DNA from: Geodermatophilus sp. DSM 45219
GTDB lineage: Bacteria; Actinomycetota; Actinomycetes; Mycobacteriales; Geodermatophilaceae
Length of the DNA stretch: 64,000 nucleotides
NCBI RefSeq assembly: GCF_900104025.1
Contig: NZ_FNIQ01000001.1
Coordinates: 186,001-250,000 of the forward strand
Direction of reading: 5' to 3'
This document shows positions 57,727 through 64,000 of the stretch, one piece after another (the first letter of the stretch is position 1; every line of letters starts with the position of its first letter). The notes under the pieces are model-generated. The model was not told the DNA's origin and made no database searches. It saw only the letters and a list, made by a program, of their open reading frames with translations. The translations under genes and the position numbers were made by a program.

Positions 57727-58845
57727 GTGACCAGTCCCTGCCAGGAGACGCCGGACACCGGCGGCCCGTCCAGGTGTGCAACCGTGCACGTCCTGCGGGT
57801 CTACGGTGCGGCCCTCCTCGTGCCCGGACTCCCCATCGGGATCCTCGTCTGGAACGTCGCCGGCTTCCGGGCGGAGGACGGGTCCGCGGGACTGCCGGCC
57901 CTCGTGGCCTCGGGTGGGATCGCGGCCGCCCTCGCCGTCACGTTGGTGGGCACGTTGAGTCTCCTCAGCGAGCGCCGGACGGGAGCAGGGTACGGACTCG
58001 GGCCCCGCCAGTCCTCGACGGTCGTGGTGCGCGGCGGCCCCGACCTGCCCTTCCGCGTCGAGGTCGCCTTCCTCAGCCTGCCTGCCGAGATCCGGCACGC
58101 CGATGGGGACGCTGGTCGGTTCGCGGCCGACACCGGCTGGAGCTGGGGCAGTTCCGGTGAGCACGTCACCGTCGAGCTGCGCGGAGACCCCGCGCATCCC
58201 GAGGCCCGGATCTCCAGCCGTCCGCGGAGCCGGCTGTTGTCCTTCGACCACGGACGCGGGCGGCGCAACACCGACCGTGTGATCGCGGCGATCCAGGACT
58301 GGACGTCGCGGCGCAGCGAGCAGGACGGCGGGTGCACGCGTCGCACGTCCGCCTCCAGGAGCCCCGTGGTGGGCCGCTCGGGACACGCGACCCGCTGCCC
58401 GCGCTGCACCGGCCAGGGTGGTGGTCGGCGGCCGCGCTGTCAGTCCGCGAGCTCGGCCAGCCGCTGCTTGAGCGCCCGCTCCACCCGGTCGGCGTGCACG
58501 TTCATGTTGCGCACCGAGGTGCCCAGGTCCGCGGACAGCTGCGTCTTGGTCTGGCCGCCCCAGGTGGTCAGGTACCACGTGGCCCAGCCGAGGACGTTGG
58601 GTTGGCCCGCCCGCTGGTCCGGCCGCGCGTCGGGGTCCGGCGCGCAGGCCGCGGTCAGCGCGTGCGACAGCAGCGTCTGCTCGGCCTCGCCCATGATCTC
58701 GTCGGGCGCCTCGTGGGTGTCCGGCAGCATGATCTCGGTGGCGTCCGGCCCGACGCCGTCCAGGGACTGCAGGTTGCGCAGCCCGTTGAGCGTCGCCACC
58801 GTCTGCGAGTTGCGCCGCAGGGTCGCCACGCTCTGCCCCATGTAG
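57727..58845 (+). CDS. Membrane protein with probable loss of its natural stop codon
   Basis: From GTG 57727 (GTG 57784 is an alternative). Residues ~20-85 contain two membrane segments (VYGAALLVPGLPIGILVWNV AGF and LPALVASGGIAAALAVTLVG TLSLL). A soluble domain follows to about residue 200 (FRVEVAFLSLPAEIRHADGD, VTVELRGDPAHPEARISSRP, NTDRVIAAIQDWTSR). After position ~58330 the frame enters hairpin repeat copy 10 and then runs antisense through the sigma factor gene to 58845 as Arg/Ser-rich nonsense. The true protein probably ended near 58330-58360, and the repeat insertion may have removed its stop. No family is recognised. Confidence 0.5.
   Translation: MTSPCQETPDTGGPSRCATVHVLRVYGAALLVPGLPIGILVWNVAGFRAEDGSAGLPALVASGGIAAALAVTLVGTLSLLSERRTGAGYGLGPRQSSTVVVRGGPDLPFRVEVAFLSLPAEIRHADGDAGRFAADTGWSWGSSGEHVTVELRGDPAHPEARISSRPRSRLLSFDHGRGRRNTDRVIAAIQDWTSRRSEQDGGCTRRTSASRSPVVGRSGHATRCPRCTGQGGGRRPRCQSASSASRCLSARSTRSACTFMLRTEVPRSADSCVLVWPPQVVRYHVAQPRTLGWPARWSGRASGSGAQAAVSACDSSVCSASPMISSGASWVSGSMISVASGPTPSRDCRLRSPLSVATVCELRRRVATLCPM
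58361..58385 (+). repeat. Hairpin repeat, copy 10
   Basis: The core GTGGGCCGCT at 58369-58378 is followed by CGGGACAC. The left arm is not preserved. It lies between the membrane-protein gene and the 3' end of the sigma factor gene. Confidence 0.55.
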
Positions 58846-59543
58846 GCGGCGAGCTCCTTCTCGCTGGGCCGCCGCTGGTGCTCGGCCAGGAAGGCCGCGA
58901 CCGCCTTCTGCTGCTTGTGCTCGGTGTCGGCGGCGGTGCGGCCGTGGGCGTTGCGGCCCAGGTCGTGCACCCACTTCGACAGCTGGGTGGCCAGGAACGC
59001 CCCGAACGGGACGCCCTTGCCCTCGTCGAACTGCCCGACGGCCTTGAGGATCCACTCGCTCACCTGCTGGGTGAGGTCGTCGGGGTCCGGCAGGTGCAGC
59101 CGGATGGTGCTCATGTTCCGCTGCAGCCGCTTCAGGCTGACCGGCAGGTAGTGCCGGCAGAGCTCGTCGAGGAAGGCCGGCGGCAGGTCGCGCGGCGCGC
59201 GGCGGCGGACGTCGGTCTCCGCGCGCAGCCCCACGGTCACCGTCTCCTGCCCGGCGCACCACGCCCTGACCCACTCGGCCAGCACCGAGGCCGTGCCGCA
59301 GGCGCCGTCGACGCGGTAGAGGCCGTCGCCCTGGTCGTAGCTGACGGTGACGCCCTCCGGCAGCGCGGCGCGGAACTGCTCGAGCGGCAGCTCGCGGTCG
59401 GTCCGGAAGTGCACCCGGTCGCGCGGCGTGATCGGCGCGAGGGCCCAGCCCTCGGCCTCGGGGACGCCGCCGAAGACCAGCGGGGCGCGGCCGCGTGCGG
59501 CAGCGGGGGTGTCGTCGACGGGGGTGGCAGTCGGGTGGTTCAC
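58440..59543 (-). CDS. Sigma-70-like RNA polymerase sigma factor
   Basis: 367 residues from GTG 59543, with GAGGAG upstream. The first ~150 residues are an unusual N-terminal domain (APITPRDRVHFRTDRELPLE QFRAALPEGVTV). Region 2-like sequence follows: IRLHLPDPDDLTQQVSEWIL KAVGQFDEGKGVPFGAFLAT QLSKWVHDLGR. Region 3 is RRPSEKELAAYMGQSVATLR R, and a region 4-like HTH is at the end (LSADLGTSVRNMNVHADRVE RAL). It is the last minus-strand gene after the flagellar block, suggesting a role in flagellar or related expression. It is not a typical FliA/WhiG, and the specificity is unknown. Confidence 0.8.
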   Translation of the reverse strand: MNHPTATPVDDTPAAARGRAPLVFGGVPEAEGWALAPITPRDRVHFRTDRELPLEQFRAALPEGVTVSYDQGDGLYRVDGACGTASVLAEWVRAWCAGQETVTVGLRAETDVRRRAPRDLPPAFLDELCRHYLPVSLKRLQRNMSTIRLHLPDPDDLTQQVSEWILKAVGQFDEGKGVPFGAFLATQLSKWVHDLGRNAHGRTAADTEHKQQKAVAAFLAEHQRRPSEKELAAYMGQSVATLRRNSQTVATLNGLRNLQSLDGVGPDATEIMLPDTHEAPDEIMGEAEQTLLSHALTAACAPDPDARPDQRAGQPNVLGWATWYLTTWGGQTKTQLSADLGTSVRNMNVHADRVERALKQRLAELAD

Positions 59544-59611
59544 CGGGACTCCTCGGCGCTGTGGGGAAGACGTGGCCGCGTCGGGCGCCGCGGAGGACGC
59601 CCGGGAGTGGA

Positions 59612-60058
59612 TCAGGCGGGGATCTGCTCGGCCGGGACGGCGGCCTCGGCCGCCGGGCCGGCGGCGAGCCGGACCATGAGGTCGGCGGCCGCGGCGCGCT
59701 CGGCGTCGCCCGGCTCGACGGTGTAGACCGGCATGTGGTCGTACAGCGTCGTGAACACCGAGCTGACGAAGGCGTAGGCGGCCTGCGCCTGCGGCGAGAA
59801 GCGGGCGACGGCGGCCCGCGGGCCGAGCTCGACGCCGACGGTGACCCGCACGACCCGGTCGTCCTTGCTCAGACCGGTCAGCGTGAAGGACACCGCCGGG
59901 TGCGCGCCGGCCAGCTCGGCGAGGGCAGCCAGGCAGCGCCGGGTCGACCCGCGGCGCGGGCGCAGCTGCACGTGCACCACGACGGTGTCGGATCCCGCGG
60001 CGGAACCGACGACCGTGGCGAGCTGGCCGCCGGACTCGGTGATAGCGCTGTGTTGCAT
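59612..60058 (-). CDS. Hypothetical protein between csrA and the sigma factor
   Basis: 148 residues from ATG 60058. The sequence is beta-rich: TVVVHVQLRPRRGSTRRCLA ALAELAGAHPAVSFTLTGLS, VRVTVGVELGPRAAV. A helical end follows (AQAAYAFVSSVFTTLYDHMP VYTVEP). No signal peptide or membrane segment. No named family is recognised. It lies in the same direction as the flagellar genes and 68 bases before the sigma factor, so a regulatory link is possible. Confidence 0.75.
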   Translation of the reverse strand: MQHSAITESGGQLATVVGSAAGSDTVVVHVQLRPRRGSTRRCLAALAELAGAHPAVSFTLTGLSKDDRVVRVTVGVELGPRAAVARFSPQAQAAYAFVSSVFTTLYDHMPVYTVEPGDAERAAAADLMVRLAAGPAAEAAVPAEQIPA

Positions 60059-60259
60059 CGTGATCGCCCCCTGTGACGTGCTTGGGGCAACTCTCGCGCA
60101 TCAGCGACCCGGGGACGCCCACAACTCTCGCTGTGCCATACGCAATGTCAGGGCATCTCTTCGGCAGGTCTTGCCTGTGTCGATCAGCCGCAGGAGCACG
60201 CCGGTGCGGTGCTCAGCAGAATCCCACAAGAGCCGGGGGTGGTGCCCCGGCCAGTTCTG

Positions 60260-60634
60260 TCAGCCTCGGGGTGCCTCCGGGGCCGGCTCGCGACCGGCGG
60301 GCACGGTCGCGGCGGCAGCGGGGGCCGGCGCGGCGTCCCCGGCCGGCTCGGGCACGGTCGCGGCGGCCGGTGCCTGCTCGGCCGGCGCGGCCGATGCCTG
60401 CTCGGCCGCCGTGGGCGCGAAGGAGGCGAGCGCGCCGAGCGTGTCGGCGGTGACCTGGGCGGCGAGGAGGTTGGCCTCGGCGATCTGCCGGTAGACCTCC
60501 TCGCGGTGGATCGTGACCTCGCGCGGGGCCTTGAAGCCGAGGCGGACGGTGCCGCCGCGGACCTCGACGACGTGGACCTCGATGTCGTCGCCGATGCGGA
60601 TGGTCTCGCCGACGCTGCGGGTGAGAGTGAGCAC
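60260..60634 (-). CDS. csrA: Carbon storage regulator CsrA with long Ala/Pro tail
   Basis: 124 residues from GTG 60634, with GGAGGGG upstream. Residues 1-55 are a standard CsrA: MLTLTRSVGETIRIGDDIEV, then RLGFKAPREVTIHREEVY with the RNA-binding Arg near 44 (REVTIHR). After about residue 65 comes a ~60-residue Ala/Pro/Glu tail containing several AAxPA-type repeats, which normal CsrA (about 60-75 residues) lacks. CsrA binds GGA motifs in leaders, notably of flagellin mRNA, and is held by FliW, encoded just upstream. Confidence 0.93.
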   Translation of the reverse strand: MLTLTRSVGETIRIGDDIEVHVVEVRGGTVRLGFKAPREVTIHREEVYRQIAEANLLAAQVTADTLGALASFAPTAAEQASAAPAEQAPAAATVPEPAGDAAPAPAAAATVPAGREPAPEAPRG

Positions 60635-60672
60635 GTGTACCCCTCCGTGGGTGTGGTGTGGCCGTCCTTGGC

Positions 60673-60718
60673 GGGTGGGCGGGTGATGGCCCAGTGGGTG
60701 GGCGGGTGATGGCCCAGT
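60673..60718. repeat. Two perfect tandem 23-bp units between fliW and csrA
   Basis: 60673-60695 and 60696-60718 are identical; the unit runs GGGTGGGCGGGTGATGGCCC then AGT. It lies 39 bases upstream of the csrA start, in its likely leader or promoter. Confidence 0.75.
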
Positions 60719-60769
60719 GGGTGGCCCGTGCGGGCCCGGTGGCGGCGGACCAGCGGTCCGCCTCCTGGG

Positions 60770-61174
60770 TTATCGGCGCAGGGGACGCCGGATGGGATGA
60801 GATCCGTCGAGCAGCACGACCTGGGCGGAACGCCAGTTGGCCGGGTTGACCACCAGCGGGGCGCGCAGGTTGGCCGTGGCCGCGGCCGGGCCCTCGGCCG
60901 GCACGGTCACCAGGCAGTACAGGCGCGCCTCCGCGGGGTCGACGAGCTCCAGGTCCAGGCACACGGCGGCCGGCAGGACCGGCGCGTAGTCCGGGAAGTA
61001 GGTGCCCGGATCGACCGCGATGAACCGTGGGCCCTCCGGCGCCATCGACTGCAGCCAGAACAGCCGCCCGTCGCCGTCGGCGGTGACCAGGACGTAGTCG
61101 CGGTGGTCGGGGAACCCCGGCAGCGCCTCGGTCATCGTCAGCAGGGGCAGCGTCGCCACGGCGGAGAGCGTCAC
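60770..61174 (-). CDS. fliW: Flagellar assembly factor FliW
   Basis: 134 residues from GTG 61174, overlapping the flgL stop by 4 bases (GTGA). Family features: an LPGFPDHRDYVLV start, then LFWLQSMAPEGPRFIAVDPG TYFPDY (the family LQS...F..VDP block) and LYCLVTVPAEGPAAATANLR APLVVNP. FliW binds CsrA and flagellin alternately, linking filament export to translation. It is followed by csrA on the same strand, the standard arrangement. Confidence 0.95.
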   Translation of the reverse strand: MTLSAVATLPLLTMTEALPGFPDHRDYVLVTADGDGRLFWLQSMAPEGPRFIAVDPGTYFPDYAPVLPAAVCLDLELVDPAEARLYCLVTVPAEGPAAATANLRAPLVVNPANWRSAQVVLLDGSHPIRRPLRR

Positions 61175-62073
61175 CGGAGGAAGTCCAGGAGCGTCGGCTG
61201 GATCACCTGGGCCGTGGCCTGCAGGGCCGCCTTGTACCCGACCTCGGTCTGGTTGAGCTCCATGATCGTCCTGGCCAGGTCGATGTCCTCGACGTCGACC
61301 AGCTGCGAGGCCAGGGTCAGCTGCAGGTCGGTGTTAACCTGGCCGGCCGCCTCCATCCGCGCCGACCGGGCGCCGACCGATGCCGCGGCACCGAGCAGGT
61401 CCTGCAGCGCGCCGTCGAGCGCGTCCAGGTCGCCCGCGAGCGCACCGGTGTCCCCCACCACGTCGGCGGCGATCCTCCCGACGATCGCGAACAGGTCGTC
61501 CGGGGAGGCGCCGAAGGCCTCCGGGCCGGTGATGTCGATGCGGACCGAGTCGGCGTCGGACACCCGCCGGGTCATCCCGACCACCTCACCGTCGGGCTTG
61601 GCCGGCACGCCGACGTAGGTGCCGGTGCCCGGGTCGTAGGCGGTGCCGTTCTGGGTCGGGCCGCCGAACAGCGGGCGGCCGTTGATGCTGGAGTTGGCCA
61701 CGCCGATGAGGCTCTCGCGCAGGGCGGCGACCTCGACGCTGATGGCCTGCTGCGAGCTGGTCGACGCACTGCCGGTGTTCATCGCCTTGACGGTCAGGTC
61801 GCGGATCCGCTGCACCTGGTTGATCGCGGTCGTCAGCGCGGTGTCGGTCGCGTCGAGCCAGCTCTGCCCGTCGGAGATGTTCTTGGCGTACTGCTGCACG
61901 GCGCTCTGGTCCTGCCGCAGCTGCAGCGCCTTGTTGGTCCCGGTCGGCGAGTCCGACGCCGTGCTGATCTGCTTGCCCGAGGTCAGCTGCTGCTGCAGTT
62001 TCATCACAGCCGATTGCTGGGCGTTCAGGCCGAGCAGCGCGGTCTGGGTGACGGCGCGGTTCGTGATGCGCAT
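61171..62073 (-). CDS. flgL: Flagellar hook-associated protein 3
   Basis: 300 residues from ATG 62073. The N-terminal flagellin-like domain MRITNRAVTQTALLGLNAQQ, QLTSGKQISTASDSPTGTNK and the C-terminal domain VDVEDIDLARTIMELNQTEV GYKAALQATAQVIQPTLLDF L are both complete. The protein forms the hook-filament junction. It starts 4 bases after the flgK stop. Confidence 0.96.
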   Translation of the reverse strand: MRITNRAVTQTALLGLNAQQSAVMKLQQQLTSGKQISTASDSPTGTNKALQLRQDQSAVQQYAKNISDGQSWLDATDTALTTAINQVQRIRDLTVKAMNTGSASTSSQQAISVEVAALRESLIGVANSSINGRPLFGGPTQNGTAYDPGTGTYVGVPAKPDGEVVGMTRRVSDADSVRIDITGPEAFGASPDDLFAIVGRIAADVVGDTGALAGDLDALDGALQDLLGAAASVGARSARMEAAGQVNTDLQLTLASQLVDVEDIDLARTIMELNQTEVGYKAALQATAQVIQPTLLDFLR

Positions 62074-62077
62074 CAGG

Positions 62078-63508
62078 TCACCGCCCCACGAGGCCGGTGC
62101 GCATGAGGGTGGTCAGCGCCTCGTCGATGGCAGTCACCATCCGGGCGGCCGCGCTGTAGGCGTGCTGGAACGACATCATGGTGATCATCTCCTCGTCGAG
62201 GTTGACGCCGGACACGGACTCGCGGGCAGCGTCCACCTGGGTGGAGATCACCTTCTGGACCTGCACGTCGCGGGCGGCGACGGAGGCCTCGACACCGAGC
62301 GAGACGATCAGCGCGCGGTAGGTGGCGTCGACGCCGCCCTCCTCGAGGCTCAGGTCGAAGAACGCCTCGGCGTTGGCGCCGTCGGCCGACGCCTGCCCGC
62401 CGATGTCGGCCGGGTCCGTGGCGGCCGCGGCGAGCAGCAGCGGGTCGGAGATCCGCAGGCTGATGTTCGAGGCGTCGACGTTGGCGGGGTCCCCGGCGCC
62501 GTCGTCCATGAGCAGCTGCGCGGCACCGGGGTCGCCGTTGGCGTCCCAGCCCTGTGCCTGGACGGCGTTCAGCTTCTGCACCAGGTCGCGGGCCAGCGCG
62601 TCGAGCGACTGGCGGTAGGACGGCAGCGTCGTCGACAGGGCGGCCAGCTGACCGCCGGCGGTGCCGCCGACCGGCAGGGTCGTGTCGCCCGGGTCGGTCA
62701 CCAGCCGCGGGGCGCCGCCCACGCCGCCCGGCGAGTCGGCGCCGGCCACCCGCAGGTTGAGCACCGAACCGCTGGCGACGAGCGTCGTGCCGCCGACGAT
62801 GACGTCGACCATGCCGTCGGAGGCCGGCACCGTGGTCGCGCCCACCTTCCCGGCCAGTTGCATGACCAGCAGGTCGCGGCGGTCGGAGAGCTCGTTGCTG
62901 GGCAGTCCGGACCGCACGGCCTGGCGGATCTGGGTGTTGAGGTCGGCGATGGACGCCGACGTCGAGTTCACCTCGGCGGCCAGCGCCACCACGGTGTCCT
63001 GGGTCTGGTGCCACTGCTCGTCCAGGCTGGCCGCGGTCGTCCGGATGCCGGCCGCGAGCGTGTCCAGCCGCTGCAGCACCTGGGTCCGCGCGCCGACCTC
63101 CTGCGGCTTCTGCGCGTTGGCCAGCGCGCTGAAGCCGGTCCAGACGTCGTCGAGCATGCTGCGGATGCCGGTGTCGCCCGGCTCCCGGAAGGCCGCCTCC
63201 ACCTGCGCCAGCGCCTCGCTGCCGGCGGTCAGCTCCGCGGTGCGCGCGGACTCGACCTGCCCGCGTCGCTCCAGGAACACGTCGCGGATGCGGATGACCT
63301 GGTCGGCGTCGACGCCGTTGCCGACCGGGCTGCTCACCGAGTGGATCGCCGGGACGGCGGTCCCGCCCATGGCACGCAGCTCGACCCGCTGGCGCGAGTA
63401 GCCGTCGGTGTTGACGTTGGCGATGTTCTGGCCGGTGACGTCGAGCCCGCGCTGCGCCGCCCACAGCGCCGTCCGGGCGGTGTTCAGACCGCCGAAGGTG
63501 GAACTCAC
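62078..63508 (-). CDS. flgK: Flagellar hook-associated protein 1
   Basis: 476 residues from GTG 63508, overlapping the flgN stop by 4 bases. The N-terminal rod/hook signature is SSTFGGLNTARTALWAAQRG LDVTGQNIANVNTDGYSRQR V. The C-terminal D0 domain is SGVNLDEEMITMMSFQHAYS AAARMVTAIDEALTTLM, typical of FlgK. Length is slightly short but complete. It is exported with FlgN as chaperone. Confidence 0.96.
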   Translation of the reverse strand: MSSTFGGLNTARTALWAAQRGLDVTGQNIANVNTDGYSRQRVELRAMGGTAVPAIHSVSSPVGNGVDADQVIRIRDVFLERRGQVESARTAELTAGSEALAQVEAAFREPGDTGIRSMLDDVWTGFSALANAQKPQEVGARTQVLQRLDTLAAGIRTTAASLDEQWHQTQDTVVALAAEVNSTSASIADLNTQIRQAVRSGLPSNELSDRRDLLVMQLAGKVGATTVPASDGMVDVIVGGTTLVASGSVLNLRVAGADSPGGVGGAPRLVTDPGDTTLPVGGTAGGQLAALSTTLPSYRQSLDALARDLVQKLNAVQAQGWDANGDPGAAQLLMDDGAGDPANVDASNISLRISDPLLLAAAATDPADIGGQASADGANAEAFFDLSLEEGGVDATYRALIVSLGVEASVAARDVQVQKVISTQVDAARESVSGVNLDEEMITMMSFQHAYSAAARMVTAIDEALTTLMRTGLVGR

Positions 63509-63999
63509 AGGGCACCGTCCAGGGTGACCGCGCGGTGGCCGCGCTCGTCGCTGCGCCCGGTCGACCCGTAGGTGCCGGCCGCGGGGGCCTTGACCGACAG
63601 CAGCGCGTCGCCGATGGCGGTCAGCCCACCCTCGATCAGCTCGCGGTTGGCGTCGGACAGGCCGCGCAGCTCGGTCACCAGGACCAGCAGCGTCTCGTGG
63701 TGCTTGGCGTACAGGTCGCCCCACGGGGCCGGTGCGGCCTCCGCGAGCTTGCGCAGCGACGGGTTCACCCCCACGCCGAGCCGCTCGGCGAGCACCTCGG
63801 TGGCCGCCGCGCGCTCCACCTCGACGGTGCGCAGCTGGTCGAGCACGACCTCGATCTCGTGCGCGATCCGCGACAGCCAGCGGCTCTTGCCCGTGACGAT
63901 CAGGTACTGCTTCTCCTCCGCCTTGAACAGCAGCAGGTCCAGCAGCTCCTGCTCACGCCACAGCAACGTCGACAGGTGCTGGTAGTCCACGCGCCCCAC
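63505..63999 (-). CDS. flgN: FlgN-family export chaperone (5' end at window edge)
   Basis: At least 164 residues: GTG 63997-63999 is the last possible start inside the window and the true start may lie outside; GTG 63988-63990 is also in frame. Helical throughout: YQHLSTLLWREQELLDLLLF KAEEKQYLIVTGKSRWLSRI AHEIEVVLDQLRTVEVERA, then LRGLSDANRELIEGGLTAIG. This is the FlgN pattern of long amphipathic helices. It overlaps flgK, whose product it would escort to the export gate. Confidence 0.85.
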   Translation of the reverse strand: MGRVDYQHLSTLLWREQELLDLLLFKAEEKQYLIVTGKSRWLSRIAHEIEVVLDQLRTVEVERAAATEVLAERLGVGVNPSLRKLAEAAPAPWGDLYAKHHETLLVLVTELRGLSDANRELIEGGLTAIGDALLSVKAPAAGTYGSTGRSDERGHRAVTLDGAL

Positions 64000-64000
64000 C

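Overview
The window is very GC-rich DNA with GTG-heavy starts, many GTGA/ATGA start-stop overlaps and many apparently leaderless genes (a TAnnnT box 6-8 bases before the start codon). It contains ispH - lipid-droplet-type protein - xseA - xseB - DUF4245 - glpX - fumC - gltA in typical actinobacterial order and a flagellar hook block (flgN-flgK-flgL-fliW-csrA). This points to a motile high-GC actinobacterium, most likely of the Geodermatophilaceae type (Blastococcus, Geodermatophilus or Modestobacter). That assignment is inference from gene content; no rRNA marker is present.

Layout. (1) 1-18,000 is an accessory island. It holds a partial coiled-coil protein, an Excalibur protein and class F sortase pair, a frameshifted gene resembling pPIWI-associated nucleases, a XerC/D-type recombinase with HEPN-like and PIN-domain genes, a vapBC45-type toxin-antitoxin pair, a translationally coupled HTH/HEPN-zinc-ribbon pair, a ComEC-type metallo-beta-lactamase protein, a phosphoribosyltransferase, a complete IS5-type element and a phage-type integrase that abuts ychF. 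Two copies of a ~235-bp repeat (2.64-2.9 kb and 14.17-14.4 kb) and many copies of a ~28-bp hairpin repeat lie in its long gene-free stretches. (2) 18.0-26.2 kb: ychF, a membrane-anchored HTH protein coupled to a Baeyer-Villiger-type monooxygenase, a Phd/VapC pair with a palindromic operator, and a four-gene ABC transporter plus two-component operon. (3) 26.4-35.7 kb: a tightly overlapping nine-gene operon that looks like an undescribed small-molecule pathway: inositol-phosphate synthase, degenerate HD protein, methyltransferase, Gfo/Idh/MocA oxidoreductase, zinc-ribbon metallo-hydrolase, YcaO enzyme, TIM-barrel isomerase, GT4 glycosyltransferase and PIG-L deacetylase, followed by a TetR regulator. 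(4) 36.5-40.2 kb: DNA repair genes (Ada/AlkA fusion, ogt, rmuC). (5) 40.4-55.3 kb: isoprenoid, nuclease and central-carbon genes, then a cell-wall hydrolase fusion. (6) 55.4-58.4 kb: a second small accessory patch with membrane proteins, a frameshifted lipoprotein gene and an arr rifampin ADP-ribosyltransferase, again with the hairpin repeat. (7) 58.4 kb to the end: a minus-strand flagellar block running flgN to csrA, followed by an unknown protein and a sigma-70-like factor.

How the parts fit. The island carries several small toxin/nuclease-type modules around two recombinases and looks like a defence or mobility region built by repeated insertion. The 26-36 kb operon, with an export and two-component operon diverging from the same 208-bp intergenic region, is the best candidate for a new system: it shares the inositol/GT/PIG-L logic of mycothiol synthesis but replaces the cysteine ligase and acetyltransferase with YcaO and metallo-hydrolase chemistry and has no recognisable precursor peptide. 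In the flagellar block, FliW and CsrA form the known partner-switch pair next to the hook-filament junction genes they would control.
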